DNA of 64,000 nt, from assembly GCF_019649055.1 (NCBI RefSeq), contig NW_026570288.1:62001-126000 (forward strand), read 5' to 3'. Of the stretch, positions 1 to 11,230 are shown in pieces. The position numbers and the translations under genes are program-made. Positions within the stretch are counted from its first letter, which is position 1. Every line of letters begins with the position of its first letter. This stretch comes from Paramacrobiotus metropolitanus (taxonomy: Eukaryota > Tardigrada > Eutardigrada > Parachela > Macrobiotidae). The notes under the pieces were generated by a model. The model searched no databases. It was not told the origin of the DNA and saw only the letters and a list, made by a program, of their open reading frames with translations.

Positions 1-324
1 TTTGCCCATCCACCATCTCCCGTGAACATTGCTCAGCAGATCCATCATGGGCGAAAACTGATAGATGGCGTTGCACACGGCGAGTGCCACCACGTACATG
101 GTGAACGGAGTCAGCAAGGATTTGCGCAGAAACACTTCTACTAACAGACCAACGTTGGACGAGAATGACAGCAGCACCACAATGGTTTGACCAATCAGGT
201 GCGAACTCCATTTCACTGTTAGCGCACTCTGATTTGCAGCAGTGAAAGTATGATTCGCAAGGCCAAGAAGGGAGGTGTTAAGGTCAACCCTGGTTAAAGA
301 ATGCACGGTGCCATTTGAATCCAT
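1..324 (-). CDS. Rhodopsin-like 7TM receptor, N-terminal part only
   Basis: The 108 codons open to the window edge encode the start of a G-protein-coupled receptor acting at the plasma membrane. A 40-residue extracellular N-terminus carries several N-glycosylation sequons (NGT, NTS, NHT, NQS). Transmembrane helix 1 follows with the conserved Asn (FSSNVGLLVE), then a short loop and helix 2 beginning TPFTMYVVALAV. The first extracellular loop has the conserved Trp (GRWWMGK). Layout and the TPF/PPF start of helix 2 match the complete receptor at 16561-17592, so these look like members of one local receptor family. The usual helix-2 Asp is not evident. The start is the ATG at 322-324; the remaining helices lie outside the window. 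The ligand cannot be inferred. Confidence 0.7.
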   Translation of the reverse strand, partial: MDSNGTVHSLTRVDLNTSLLGLANHTFTAANQSALTVKWSSHLIGQTIVVLLSFSSNVGLLVEVFLRKSLLTPFTMYVVALAVCNAIYQFSPMMDLLSNVHGRWWMGK

Positions 325-1245
325 AGCCAACCGGAAAACATGCGTTGAAATGTTTGATGATGTGGATGCGTAAGAAAATGATGCCCGAGTGCTGAAAACA
401 TGTGTTTAAGAACCGGACATGTAATACAGGGCAAAATGGGTGACAGCGAATGCCCAGGGCACGAAATCACACGACAAGCGATTGTAAGAAATGTTTCAAA
501 AGGTTATGCAATGCGTACGGCACTAAGCTTTCCCTGCTAATCTGATTAAATGCCAACGAATAAACAATTCCAGCATATTTTCCAAGGCTACAGCATTTTA
601 ATCACCATAAGTTTGGTTTTTCTACCGGATTATGTGCCAGGTTAATCTTTGCTGCAGCGACTGGTTTTCTGGAACTGCTCAATAAACTGTAGAATACCCA
701 ACAAGATATTACGCCGGACCTACCCCTCACCCGATGCGATGCATATTAAACTGACCTTTTAGGTATGATAGTAATCCTTTTGATTACACAGTAAGCAAAA
801 CATCTTTGCAGATGTGCGGCCTTTTCTAATCCGCGCAACTTTGGTTTTTCAACCAGATTAACTGGTTCGACTGCTATGGAAATGATCAGCTGAAATTCGG
901 CCTTTACAGCTGCTGATTATTCTGCAGGTTTCGGCCTGTACAGTTATATACATGCAGTGACGTTTAAATAAGCAGCAGTTTAGAGGCGATATTTGGAATA
1001 TGATGCATCTGGATGAAAAGAACGAAGACTGTAATACTACCGCTCGATTCTCTGCGGATTGCGTAAGCAGTTTAAAACACACCGGCATAATTCTTGTTCA
1101 AGCGCAGATTTTTTCCGAATAAGTTGCCAGACGTGACACGTAACGCGCTACAGCAGTATTTGTCGTTAAGCATGGATGAACCTTGCTAAATAAATTCAGT
1201 AACCAATAGTGTCCTGAGTACCACGCAAGGTACTGTTACTAACGG
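325..1245. other. Intergenic, no gene seen
   Basis: AT-rich sequence between the receptor start and the stop codon of the first peptidase. Only short ORFs without recognisable content occur on either strand. It should hold the receptor promoter and the 3' UTR of the peptidase. Confidence 0.5.
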
Positions 1246-4200
1246 TCACCAGACGATTTGTTTCTCGCGGGGATTTAGTCGAGCAGTGGCAGAACAATTA
1301 AAAGCGGTTGCAAACTCCTCCATGTTAGACATCACACCATTGATTCTCCACTCCGGTGGGGAGTGAACGTTGGTCAGCAGGGATACCCTTTCATCCTCCG
1401 GGCGCATTTTGAAACAGAAAACCTACGTTGACCAAGAAAAGCCGCTCAAACATCGTGCTAGATGTAAAGACTGTGACGTAAACCACGTACAAAATCAAAA
1501 TGCTAAAACAATTATGCAGAAACCTGAGCACCTACTTGTGCTGCTGACAGGAAGAACAACTGATCTGGTGAATACTTTTCCAGTCCTTTGACTACTACTT
1601 CACCATGTTTTAGCCGCTCCAGATGGCGAAGATATCCCTTTAACAATAACTGTCATATACAACTGAGCGCTGGCAGCACCACTGCGACAAGCGTGCGTTG
1701 CACCGAATATTACGAAACACCGAATATTTTGTAACACTTAATGAATACATATTACGAATACATATGGTGTAAATTCATTGGCTGATACTGTGCTTCTAAA
1801 GATAAATTTACTGCATTTCGTCATATTTTTTTGCACATGATTTATGTGGCTTACTTTATAAGCAGCGCGCATGCCCCCGTTATCCGAAATATTTTCCTCC
1901 AGGGTGAGGCGCCCATTAATTTTGCCTGCCCTTGTGGTGTAGTTGTTATACTGCGCCATGATACCATCGCTTTTGACTTTGAACGCAGCTCTTGCCTGGT
2001 CGGTGGCCCATGATCGTGGAAAACCGCGATAGTCGTACAGCACACCAGTACTGTCGAAGCCATGGGTAAATTCGTGTCCAATGATCAGTCCTATGGCGCC
2101 ATAATTATAGTACGGTGGACTATCGGGGTCGAAAAATGGTGGCTGGAGAACGGCTGCGTTGATGACTGTAATTGAACGATTTGATAAGGCATGAATGACG
2201 TATATTACTACGTACTACCCACTTATATACAATTATTCTTTGTGACCTTTAACCCCCTTCAAATTCTTCATAATGGTGTTCCGCTTACTAATGCAGTTCC
2301 TGTCAATAGAATAATAGGCACTCGGGGAACTGATGTCCAGTTCATGAAATCTGCCGAACGCCCCGCAGCCCACAATGGACGGTCGTACAAGACGGTGCAG
2401 GTCATGAGATCGCTTGTTCTTCTCGATTTGCATCATGGAAAGAGCGTAGCTCTCTTGAATAACTATCTAACAAAGTGCAGAAATATATGACATCAGGTGG
2501 ACTGTAGACATGCCATTGGAAAGGCACAAGCTACTTGCATTTTCGTATTCGGCGTCGATTAAAGTAGTGTTGGAAGCCATGAATTCGGGATAAGCGATCA
2601 TTCTCTGTGCATTATCAAGCTTCCTTAACGCTGCTTCGTGTGTGCTGGTATCCATCCAACTGGCCGACGTCAACAATAATCTAAAGGATGCCTCAATATC
2701 GTCCACCATAACCGTGGCCTGAAAAAAAGAAAAAGCAGTTAATATTACAGTGTAGCACTTCACGGTAAGACAGATAATGTTGATACGTACCAGACCTGGG
2801 CAGTTAATTTTAACTATTTAACTTAACGCGAGTTTTTTTCGAGTTAACGAGTTATAACTTAACTTTGAAGCTTAACTCGCCAGGACGAAAACTTAACTCT
2901 AGCGCAACTCAAAGATAATATAGCGCAACTCGAGTTTAACGTAACTCTGCGGGTTTCGGTTGAAAGCAAAAATGAAACTAAAATATAGAAAATATCAGAA
3001 AAAAGGCATTTTAACCGTGGATCGCATAAACTGCCATAATTACAAAAGTATGTGTGTACAAAATTTCTCGAGCCGACGTACACTACGACCGCCCAAGGCT
3101 TTGTCTAGATGAATATGCATCGGGGAGTCCATGCTGACAGGGAGTGTGGTCGTACAATTTGAGCTCAATTAACAGCGTGCAGAGAACGTAATTTTTTGCG
3201 CAGCAAAATTTTGCCAACGCGAGGACAAATCATGTTCCGCCCCAAAATAACACGGGAATTGATCGTCTGTGCGTCTTCGCTACCTGCACATTAGGGAAGC
3301 GTAATAACGCGGTCAACACTGTCAAACAGCTACACTAACTTCGGTAGCCATGTGAAGCGAAATGATAGTAAAAAAGTTCATCGTTGCCGGCGCTCGGCCC
3401 TAAAAAGCCAGGGTCAAAAAGTGGGAGGAATTTTGAGAGGGAGGAGTTTTTGTGTGGTTAAAAAGAGGGAGAAATTTTGTCAGATAAGGACTTTTCTTAT
3501 GTTTGATTTTTTCTTGAGGGAGAGAGAAAATAATAAGAACAAAAAACACAAGAATGTTTTCTTGTGTTTCATTCTTTTGTTTCTTTCTTATTCTTTCTTA
3601 TGTTTCATTTATATTTTATCTTCTTCCCTCAAGAAAAATGCGTCTCTTGCTCTCTCCCTCAGGAGAAACATGAAAAACAAACATAAGAAAATGCATGAAC
3701 TTTCCAAATCAGTTTTAAGAAAAAAATTAATAATGGTCTGTCTCAAATCTGGTGAAAGTGATATCGGCATGCATAAAAGACTACTTGAAATTGATTAATA
3801 AAATTATGATTTTTTTTTAATTAGAAGTTAACTCCAGTTAACTCTAGTTATTGCGGCTGACTTAACTCGTAGCGTAACTCGAGAGCTGCGATTAACTCTT
3901 AACTCTAACTATGAGCCGAAATCTCATAACTGCCCAGGTCTGATACGTACCTTTGGCTTCATATCTTTTGGTATAATATTCCGCACATACAGTGCTCCCA
4001 TCGCTAAGGGCATTGCGCCGGTTACAATCCCCAAACAGCGTTCTTCAGCGGTTGGGTCGTCTCTGACCTTTTGGCCTCTGGCAGAAGCTTTCTGATTAAA
4101 CTCCGCCAGTTTGTGCCGGTAATCTTTGGACAAGTGCCTCAACGCAGTCACAATCGCTCGCCAACCAAAGTAATTCGCCATACGCCTTAATCCGTTTTCC

Positions 4201-6181
4201 CCTTGCTGCTCCAGCTCTACAAGCTTTTTATCCAGAGTTCGCCAGAATTTCGGATAGTCTGCAATGACAGTTGTGTTGCCGTGGATTTTCTCCGTTATTC
4301 CAGCTTCAGCAAAATAAGCCTGGACGTAAGCTGTGAGGTTTCTTAAAAGGGATGAGTTAAACTGGTGTCTTTCTTGAAGCCTTGTTAAGGTCATCTTTGT
4401 GGAATTATCGCTGTCACCGGGAAGATACGGTCCATACTCTTTGCTTTCCCACTGTAATAACAGATTTCTAGTACATAAAACATACCGGCAAAGATACTCG
4501 GGGTTACCCTTGTCAAAGGTCGTTGAATTGCCGCAATATCCAAAAGATCTGGTGAGACGGCATTCAGATCGACCGGCAGTTTCTTCTCCCGGAGCAGCAG
4601 CTCGGTAACGTTGAACATGAGTTCAAAGTAACTTTTAGTGTACAGTTTGTCTTCAATATCGCGCATCAGCAGATCACCCATCAGATCGCCGACACCCAAC
4701 ATTGACGGCGCCTCAATGTGGATGTAATTGGTCAAGGGATTTTCCGGGTCGTGTTTGATAGAAATGTCGAAGAACGTGTCGGTTCCCACGATCAGACTGT
4801 TGACTGAAGCGCTAAAGACGTCGAACTTTGAGGAATTCCAGTTGGGTGTAACGATAGGCCAACCGCCAATATGCTGGTCAAAAAAATCCAGCAACGGCTT
4901 CGCTCGTAATCTGTCGAACTCGTCTGCGGATGATTGCATTGTGGTATAGCATATTCATATTTCACAATAGCACAAGATCGCTTTATTTTACCTTCGTTTG
5001 TACATTGCTTATATAACTGCTTTAGCTTGACTTCCGACGATGATGCGTCTTTTGATAAGTTACTGAGCAGCTCTAGAATAAGAACGGCGACTTTAAGTAT
5101 GATAGTGAATGTAAGTTATCTCGATTTGTTCAGCAGGGAACAATTACCTTGGCCAACGCGTTTGACAAGTTTTGTCACAGAATGGAATTCACTTATAACA
5201 GTCTCGTTATCCGGGATTTCGTATTTTTCACCCATTCTCCACATGCATATTCGTAAAAGTTTTCGCATGGATCGGCACTGCTGTTAATGCGGCTTAGGAT
5301 CTTGTCGGCTAACAGAAACGTTTTAGGTTAAATGTTGCACTAAAACGGCACAAAGTCTCGACATACTTGAAGCTTTAGTTTCAGACACATCGTATTAATC
5401 CGACAGCCGCTGACCGGGTTATCGAAACGTTACACTATATGCGGTTTACGGGCTTGCTTACCAACTTTTCTGCAAGTCGCTGTATCGCAAACCGTATCGT
5501 TTGCGGTGTGCGGCGAATTTTGCGGAGTGCCAGAATCTAAACACATATGGCCGAACGCAACAGTAACAGTTAAAAGGGTAAATGTACAAGCTTGTCCCGT
5601 AATTTCCATCGCATCAGAACAGCGAACATTACAAATTTACGTGTTGCGCGTAAATCCGTACTACGGCGCGCCACGCCACACTATTTAAACACGTAACATG
5701 CATTTGGCTGGCTGGTGGCTTGGTACACGCCATATAATTCAATGAGAATAACAGTAACTGCCTGGCGTAAGGTGGCTAAGAAACAGTCGGTGTGGTAATG
5801 GACAATCTAACTACGGAGCGGATTTAGGCAAGCAGATAAGCGTAGCGACGTGGCCATCGTTTCAAGCGCAAATTTCGCGCTAGCTGTACCTTTACGATGG
5901 AAATTAGGGGACAAGCTTGTAGACCAGTATCATTATGGGGTTTCTTGATGAGCATTACCGTAACTGTTGCTCGACGTGCTCAGCTTGTAGTAAAGTGGTG
6001 CATTTCCGCTGAGAACACGGTCCTCTGGATACATAGCTGCGTGGACTGGCTGATTAGGAAAGTCATTGCCGGTGATGGGAGTAAACGTTACAGCTTCGTG
6101 ATGAATAGCAGCCTTGACCACAGCCAGGTAACCAAGGAAGCTCACGGCTTCGATAAACTGTACTGTCGCAATTAAATGCAT
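1246..6181 (-). pseudogene. M13 (neprilysin-like) metallopeptidase, copy A, frame broken
   Basis: Eleven exons are read: 6181-5959, 5536-5462, 5308-5148, 5072-4992, 4923-4508, 4451-3951, 2718-2539, 2466-2289, 2165-1855, 1637-1536, 1422-1246. M13 enzymes are zinc ectopeptidases that cleave oligopeptides. Visible are SADPCENFYEYACGEW near the N-terminus, the zinc motif HEFTH, the third-ligand motif ENISDNGG, and the C-terminal tryptophan (QIVW, stop). Exon 3 is 161 bases where four paralogues have 162. The missing base, near 5220-5230 just after CGEWV, shifts frame into an early stop. The substrate-binding NAYY motif reads SAYY. The intron after exon 7 starts with GC (2538-2537, GCAAGT). The intron after exon 6 carries a transposon. 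All other exon phases agree, so decay is recent or one base is a sequencing error. If the base were present the protein would be about 801 residues. Confidence 0.8.
2791..3942. mobile_element. Non-autonomous hAT-like DNA transposon in an intron
   Basis: A 1152-base insertion has perfect 16-base terminal inverted repeats, CAGACCTGGGCAGTTA at 2791-2806 and its complement at 3927-3942. It is flanked by an exact 8-base duplication, ATACGTAC, at 2783-2790 and 3943-3950. Eight-base duplications and CAG-type ends are features of the hAT superfamily. Subterminal stretches are crowded with GTTAA/CTCGAG-type motifs in both orientations, and the middle (about 3500-3670) is low-complexity with internal inverted repeats. 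No transposase is visible; the 148-codon ORF at 3352-3798 is low-complexity. The right-hand duplication coincides with the first eight bases of a peptidase intron. Confidence 0.9.
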
Positions 6182-7417
6182 TAAATTTTGTTTCTCATAA
6201 TCGTATCTATGTACAGATATAACGCTTTACACAAATCTATCTGCCACTTTAAAACAAAAACAAAGCTCTGGAATTATTTTATTACGTGTCACTACGGTTA
6301 TGCTTTAAATTACAAGTAGAGATTTTCTGTTGCTTGTAACTCATAAGCGTTCTTTTAAGCATCGAAAAAAGTTCCCGCTGTACAGCCACAGGTAGCGATA
6401 CATACAGTACGTATCGTTACATACAGTACACTTTGTACAATACAATACATGCATCTTTAAAACCATGATGATACTATCGCACAATTTATTATCACTGTGT
6501 AAATCGCTCATCCATTCTGTAGGACTCTCGAAATCTCCGAAACGAACTCATTCAGTTGTGGGCTGCTGCTGGTCAACGTACAAAGTGCAACTGTGAACAA
6601 ATTAGTAATATCGTATTGTGAGCAAAATAAAAAATTCAGCAAATAAATCCAATCCACTTAAATGTTCCATCGGAGTACATCGGAGTATATAACTACAGCA
6701 ATACTATAATTATTAGTACTGCTGTAGTATTGCTGTTATAAGATGTGTATTTTGCCTTCAAATTAGCCGAGCGAGAATGATGTTGTGTATTTTTGTTATT
6801 GTTACTTCTGTAATACGCGATGATCTTTCAGTGTGGCGCCTATTATGCGCAATAAAGCCATACCTATGTATAAAAAAAATTATTATGACTACGTTCATTG
6901 GCAGATCAGGCAGTTGTGTTTTGTGCATTGACGTAGTATAAAACTGAAGAACATACGCAGATTTGGCGGCTTAAGGCGGGGTACAAGCAGAATTTTAACC
7001 TGCATCTTCAGCCGTACGAAATTTATGGTAAATTATTCTGGATCGGCAATATGATATTCATCCCCACTTTACTGTTTAATTTACAGAATTCTGTTAACGC
7101 ATGATCAGCATGATCAGTTAAAGATAAATGGTGGATAGTTCAATAAAAACTGTGCTAAAGGAGTACTCGTAGTAAAATTTTAAGAGTGACTCAGTCAAGG
7201 AAGCTGTAATGCGTAAGTATTACAATACTGTACATATAATATATGCACAATAATGTAAACTAAGTACAAACTGATTAAAACAAAAATCCATAGCAAAAAC
7301 ACTTCCTCTACTCTATCTTGATCAGGGATTGTACCCATCACACAAACTGCGTTAGCAAAATTATTTGAATTGTGTTTTTTTCGCAAAGAGTGATACACCA
7401 TCGCAAGCGAATCCCTA
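6182..7417. other. Intergenic between peptidase copies A and B
   Basis: No supported gene. The region must contain the promoter of copy A and the 3' UTR of copy B. It is AT-rich with runs of TACAGTAC-like sequence around 6400-6440. Nothing else is recognised. Confidence 0.5.
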
Positions 7418-10400
7418 TCACCACACACTTTGTTTATCTCGAGGATTCATTCGGGCAGAGGTCGAACAGTTAAATGCAGCAGCAAACTCCCGCATGTTCG
7501 ACATCATTCCATTGATTCTCCATTTCGGTGGGGAATGCCGGTTGGTAAATAAGGGAATATGTTCCTCTCCCGGCCGTGTTTTGTAACAAAACGCCTGTGT
7601 TGGCAAATGGTTGTACCGATTCCCGCGGAATTTACTGGAATTGCTTTAAGAACACAGGAGCATTTACCTGCGCCGTAGAGAGGAAGAAGAGTTGATCCGG
7701 CGAATAGTTCTCTAGCTCTTTAATGACGTCTTCACCATACGGCAGTCTCTCCAAATGGCGACGATACGCCTGGTAACCGGCATAACGAAGTTTCAGCAGT
7801 CAGTGACATTTTACGATTAGCTTCACGAATACGTCAGTTTTCATACTTCGTAAGCAGCGCGGATGCCTCCGTTGTCCGCAATATTTTCACTCAAAGTCTC
7901 CTCCCCGTTCACTTTCCCCGCAGGCGTGGTATAGTTGTTATACTGCTCTACAATACCTGCGTTCTTAACGTTGAATGCCGCTGTCGCCGTGGCGGTTGCC
8001 CATGAGCGTAAAAACCCGCGTTCATCAAACTGCAAACCATGGCCGCTGACGCTATGGGTGAACTCGTGTCCAATGATAAATCCTATTACACCGTAACTGT
8101 AATAATGTGGAGCATGGGGATGGAAGAATGGTGGCTTTAGAATGCCCGAATCAATTTCTATAAACAAACGGTTCCATAATACATCATGCTTAACATTTCT
8201 CAGATAATTTAATAAATTTAGTTGGATAGAATCGGTAATAATACGCGGTGCTGATAGTCCCTTACTCATGCAGTTCGTGTTTTTGAAGTAGTATGCAGTA
8301 GGGAGAGTGATGTCCTGTTCAGAAAGTTGGCCATAACCAAGCGCGCCACAGCGAAAAATGGTTGCTGTACCAAACGATGAAGTTCGCGAAATCGCCTGCT
8401 TTTCTCGATTTGCATCATGGAGTGGGCGTAGTTGTCTTTAATAACGATCTGAATAGCAACTAGTGTTGTGCTACTAAATAAAATTAAATAACGGCCATTT
8501 ACTTAGTAAAAGTCCGCCTAATATTAAAAGTGTAGTAAATAGTAAGGTTTTGGAAACAAAGTAAGTAAAAGTAAGTAAATGTGCTGCCGGAATAGTAAAA
8601 AGTAAGTAAATATTAAGGTTCAGCGTTGAATAAATAAAAATCATTTACTAAATTATTTACTGATTTGTTTTATCAGCGTTACGTAAAATTGGCGTGGCAG
8701 GAGCCACCACTCGCTGGTAAAGTGAGAGTGCGCAGTAGTCGGCTGCCAGCCTGCCGCCCTCAAAAGCAGCAATATTTACTGTTCAGTATGCACCTGTACT
8801 GTATAGCTCGATTAATGCATAAGAAATTCATCTGCACTATTTTCAGTAGTCTGTTGCGCTCTGAAACTAGGGCAATTCGAAACTGCTAATGCTAAATTAT
8901 ATTTATTTAGTAAATTTACTTTAATTTAGTAAGTAAATGTCCTTGGAAAAATTGAAATAGTAAGTAAAAGTAAGTAAAAGTCCCGAAAAATTTTGAATAG
9001 TACGTAAAAATAAGTAAACTTCCAAAAGCAGATAGTAAAAATAAGTATATTGGCAAGGACTTTTACTACCCAACACTAATAGCAACCCAACAAAAGTCGA
9101 TAATTTGTATTGCGGGTTCAGTTGGAATTAATGTTTTGGAATCGCTAATGGAAATTCTGGTACTTGCGCTTTCGTATTCGGCGTCGATCAATGAAATGTT
9201 GGAGGCCATGAATTGTGGATAAGCGATAATCTTCTGCATTCTAGCGAGTTTCCGCTGCGCTGCTTCCTGCGTGCTAGCATCCATCCAGCTGGAGGAAGCT
9301 AATAGTAATTTAAATTCAGCCTCAACGCCGTCCACGATGGCCGTGACCTGAGCGAAGGCTGTAGTAATGCATAGTGTCTAAATGAGGTCACGTATGATAG
9401 ATAAACGCACCTGCGTCTTTAAATCGTTTGGTACAACTTCCCGTACGTAGAGTGCTCCCATCGCTAACGGCATCGCGTTGGCCACGACATCCACGCAGCG
9501 CTCTTCAGCCGTTAAATTGTTTCTATTCTTTTGGCCTTTGACTGAAACTGCTTGAACGAAACCAGCCAGTTTTTGCCGGTACTTCTTAGATAAATGATCC
9601 ACTGATGCTTCTATCACTCGCCAACCGATGTAATTCGCCAGGCGTTTTAATCCTTGCTCACCTTGTTTGTCGAGTTCATCAAGAATGTTATCCAATACTT
9701 GCCAAAATTTTGGATTTGCTGCAATAACGGTGGTGTTATCGTCGATCTGTTCTGTTAATCCGACTTCTGCGCAATATGCCTTGATGTACGATGTCATATT
9801 TTTCAAAAGCCAAGATTTGAACTGATGTGCTTCTCCAAACGTCGCCAAGGTCGTTTTTGTAAAGTAAACATGGGCTGTTTTCCGCTACAGGAACAAATAT
9901 ACAAGGCGTTGATCGTTCTTATGAAACCCGATTTCTGTACTACTGCACCTGGTATAGCTCTTTTTCAAGTATTACAATGTCTTCCATGCCCGAATGAACG
10001 TTTGATGCGATTCCCAATAAACCGTCGACTTCAGTGAAATTCAGCTCCCATATCACCAATGCAGTTACATTATAAAAAAAATTTAAATAATGTTCTCTGT
10101 AAACCACATCGTAAATATCGTGCATCTTCCGGGCCTCAAGATAGATAATACTGGTCTGGGGGTCTTCGAGGTCAGCTTTGATGGAGATGTTGAAGAAACT
10201 GACAGTTCCCACAGCCAGGCTGTTGACTAATGCGCGGAAGACACTGAATCTGGAGGAGTTCCAGTTTGCTGTCACTAGAGGCCACCCACCCATGTGCAGA
10301 TCCAAGAAATCTAGCACTGGTCTTGCTCGTAGTTCGTTAGTTTGATCTGTCGATGATCACATTATGTTCAGCAATGAACTGATACTATGCGTCGTAAGAA

Positions 10401-11230
10401 GAGTATTTACTGTACCTTCATTTGAGCACTGTTTGTAGAGCTGTTTCAGTTTGACTTCCGAAGAGGACGCGCTTCTTGAGGAGTTCTTTAGCAGCTCTGA
10501 AATTAGACCCATGAATAAGTATACAAACATGTACAGTATATGCATAGGTGACCTCAAATTGTCGCATGGAAGATTACTCGTACCCTTGTTAACTTGTTTA
10601 GCAAGTTTCTCCATAAGATAAAATTGGCTGACGGCTTTTTCTGTATCAAAAATTTCCTGCGAGTCAATCCATTGTCCACAGGCATATGTGTAGAAGTCCT
10701 CACAAGGATCGGCACTGACGTTAATACTCATTAGAATCTTGGCGCCTAGTGAGAATTGTGGAAAGGTGCATTAGGTGTAACGCGAAACAAATGTCTTGCA
10801 TTCCACGAGCATTGATTGGAATATTACCGATTTCTCTGCATGTCGCTGTATCGCATACCCTCTCGTTCTTGGTGTATGATGAAGTTTGCGGAGAAACGGT
10901 TGCATCTACAACAAAGAACCCGATAAACGTAATTTTTTTACATTAGTGAAATACGTATCCTTGATGTTCTAACTTCTAAGCGATTAGCGTACTATTGCTG
11001 CCTCTGTTCGACGTCCTGATTTTTGTGTCGGTAAAAAACGGGGCTTTCCCGTTGAGAGTACGGTTGTCTTTTAAGACATGTACAGACGCAGCGTGCGTCT
11101 GATGAGGGTTATCTTTGTTTATTATGGGAGTAAACGTTGCAGGTTCGTGATGAATGGCAGCCTTCGCTACTGTTAAGATTCCAACGAACCTCAGAGTTTC
11201 AAAAAACTGTATTGCCGCAATCGGATGCAT
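7418..11230 (-). pseudogene. M13 (neprilysin-like) metallopeptidase, copy B, frame broken
   Basis: Exons: 11230-10993, 10905-10828, 10745-10584, 10496-10416, 10346-9949, 9884-9411, 9347-9168, 8448-8266, 8157-7847, 7769-7668, 7594-7418. The copy is colinear with copy A and starts with a related peptide (MHPIAAIQFFETL against MHLIATVQFIEAV), so these two form a subgroup. The zinc site is HEFTH followed by ENIADNGG; the C-terminus ends SVW. Exon 8 is 183 bases and cannot be read through: the N-terminal half (MMQIEKSRRFRELHRL) and the C-terminal half (DITLPTAYYFKNTNCM) lie in different frames, with the break near 8350-8375. The substrate motif is TAYY, not NAYY. The intron after exon 7 begins with GC (9167-9166) and holds a 618-base transposon. 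An upstream in-frame ATG at 11260 exists, but homology favours 11230. Confidence 0.8.
8461..9078. mobile_element. hAT-like MITE with TAGTAAGTAAA subrepeats in an intron
   Basis: A 618-base insertion is flanked by an exact 8-base duplication, ATAGCAAC, at 8453-8460 and 9079-9086. Its ends are imperfect inverted repeats, TAGTGTTGTGCTACTAAA on the left and the complement of TAGTGTTGGGTAGTAAAA on the right. Both flanks inside the ends are filled with copies of AGTAAGTAAA-like motifs on the same strand. No transposase ORF is present. The 8-base duplication and the TAGTG start fit the hAT superfamily, but the sequence is unrelated to the element at 2791-3942. The left end lies 12 bases upstream (in transcript sense) of exon 8 of peptidase copy B. 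Confidence 0.88.

Noticed and set aside
3352-3798. 148-codon plus ORF inside the hAT-like element
   Set aside because: Low-complexity Lys/Phe/Ser sequence from inverted AGAAA/TTTCT runs; no transposase motif. Treated as filler DNA of a non-autonomous element.
4391-4507. Continuous frame through the exon 5/exon 6 boundary of peptidase A
   Set aside because: A short 56-base intron (donor GTAACC at 4507, acceptor TTACAG before 4451) restores the family sequence and phase; the read-through frame ends in a stop.
8665-8889. 74-codon plus ORF inside the MITE in peptidase B
   Set aside because: No similarity to any transposase pattern; lies between the repeated AGTAAGTAAA blocks of a 618-base element.
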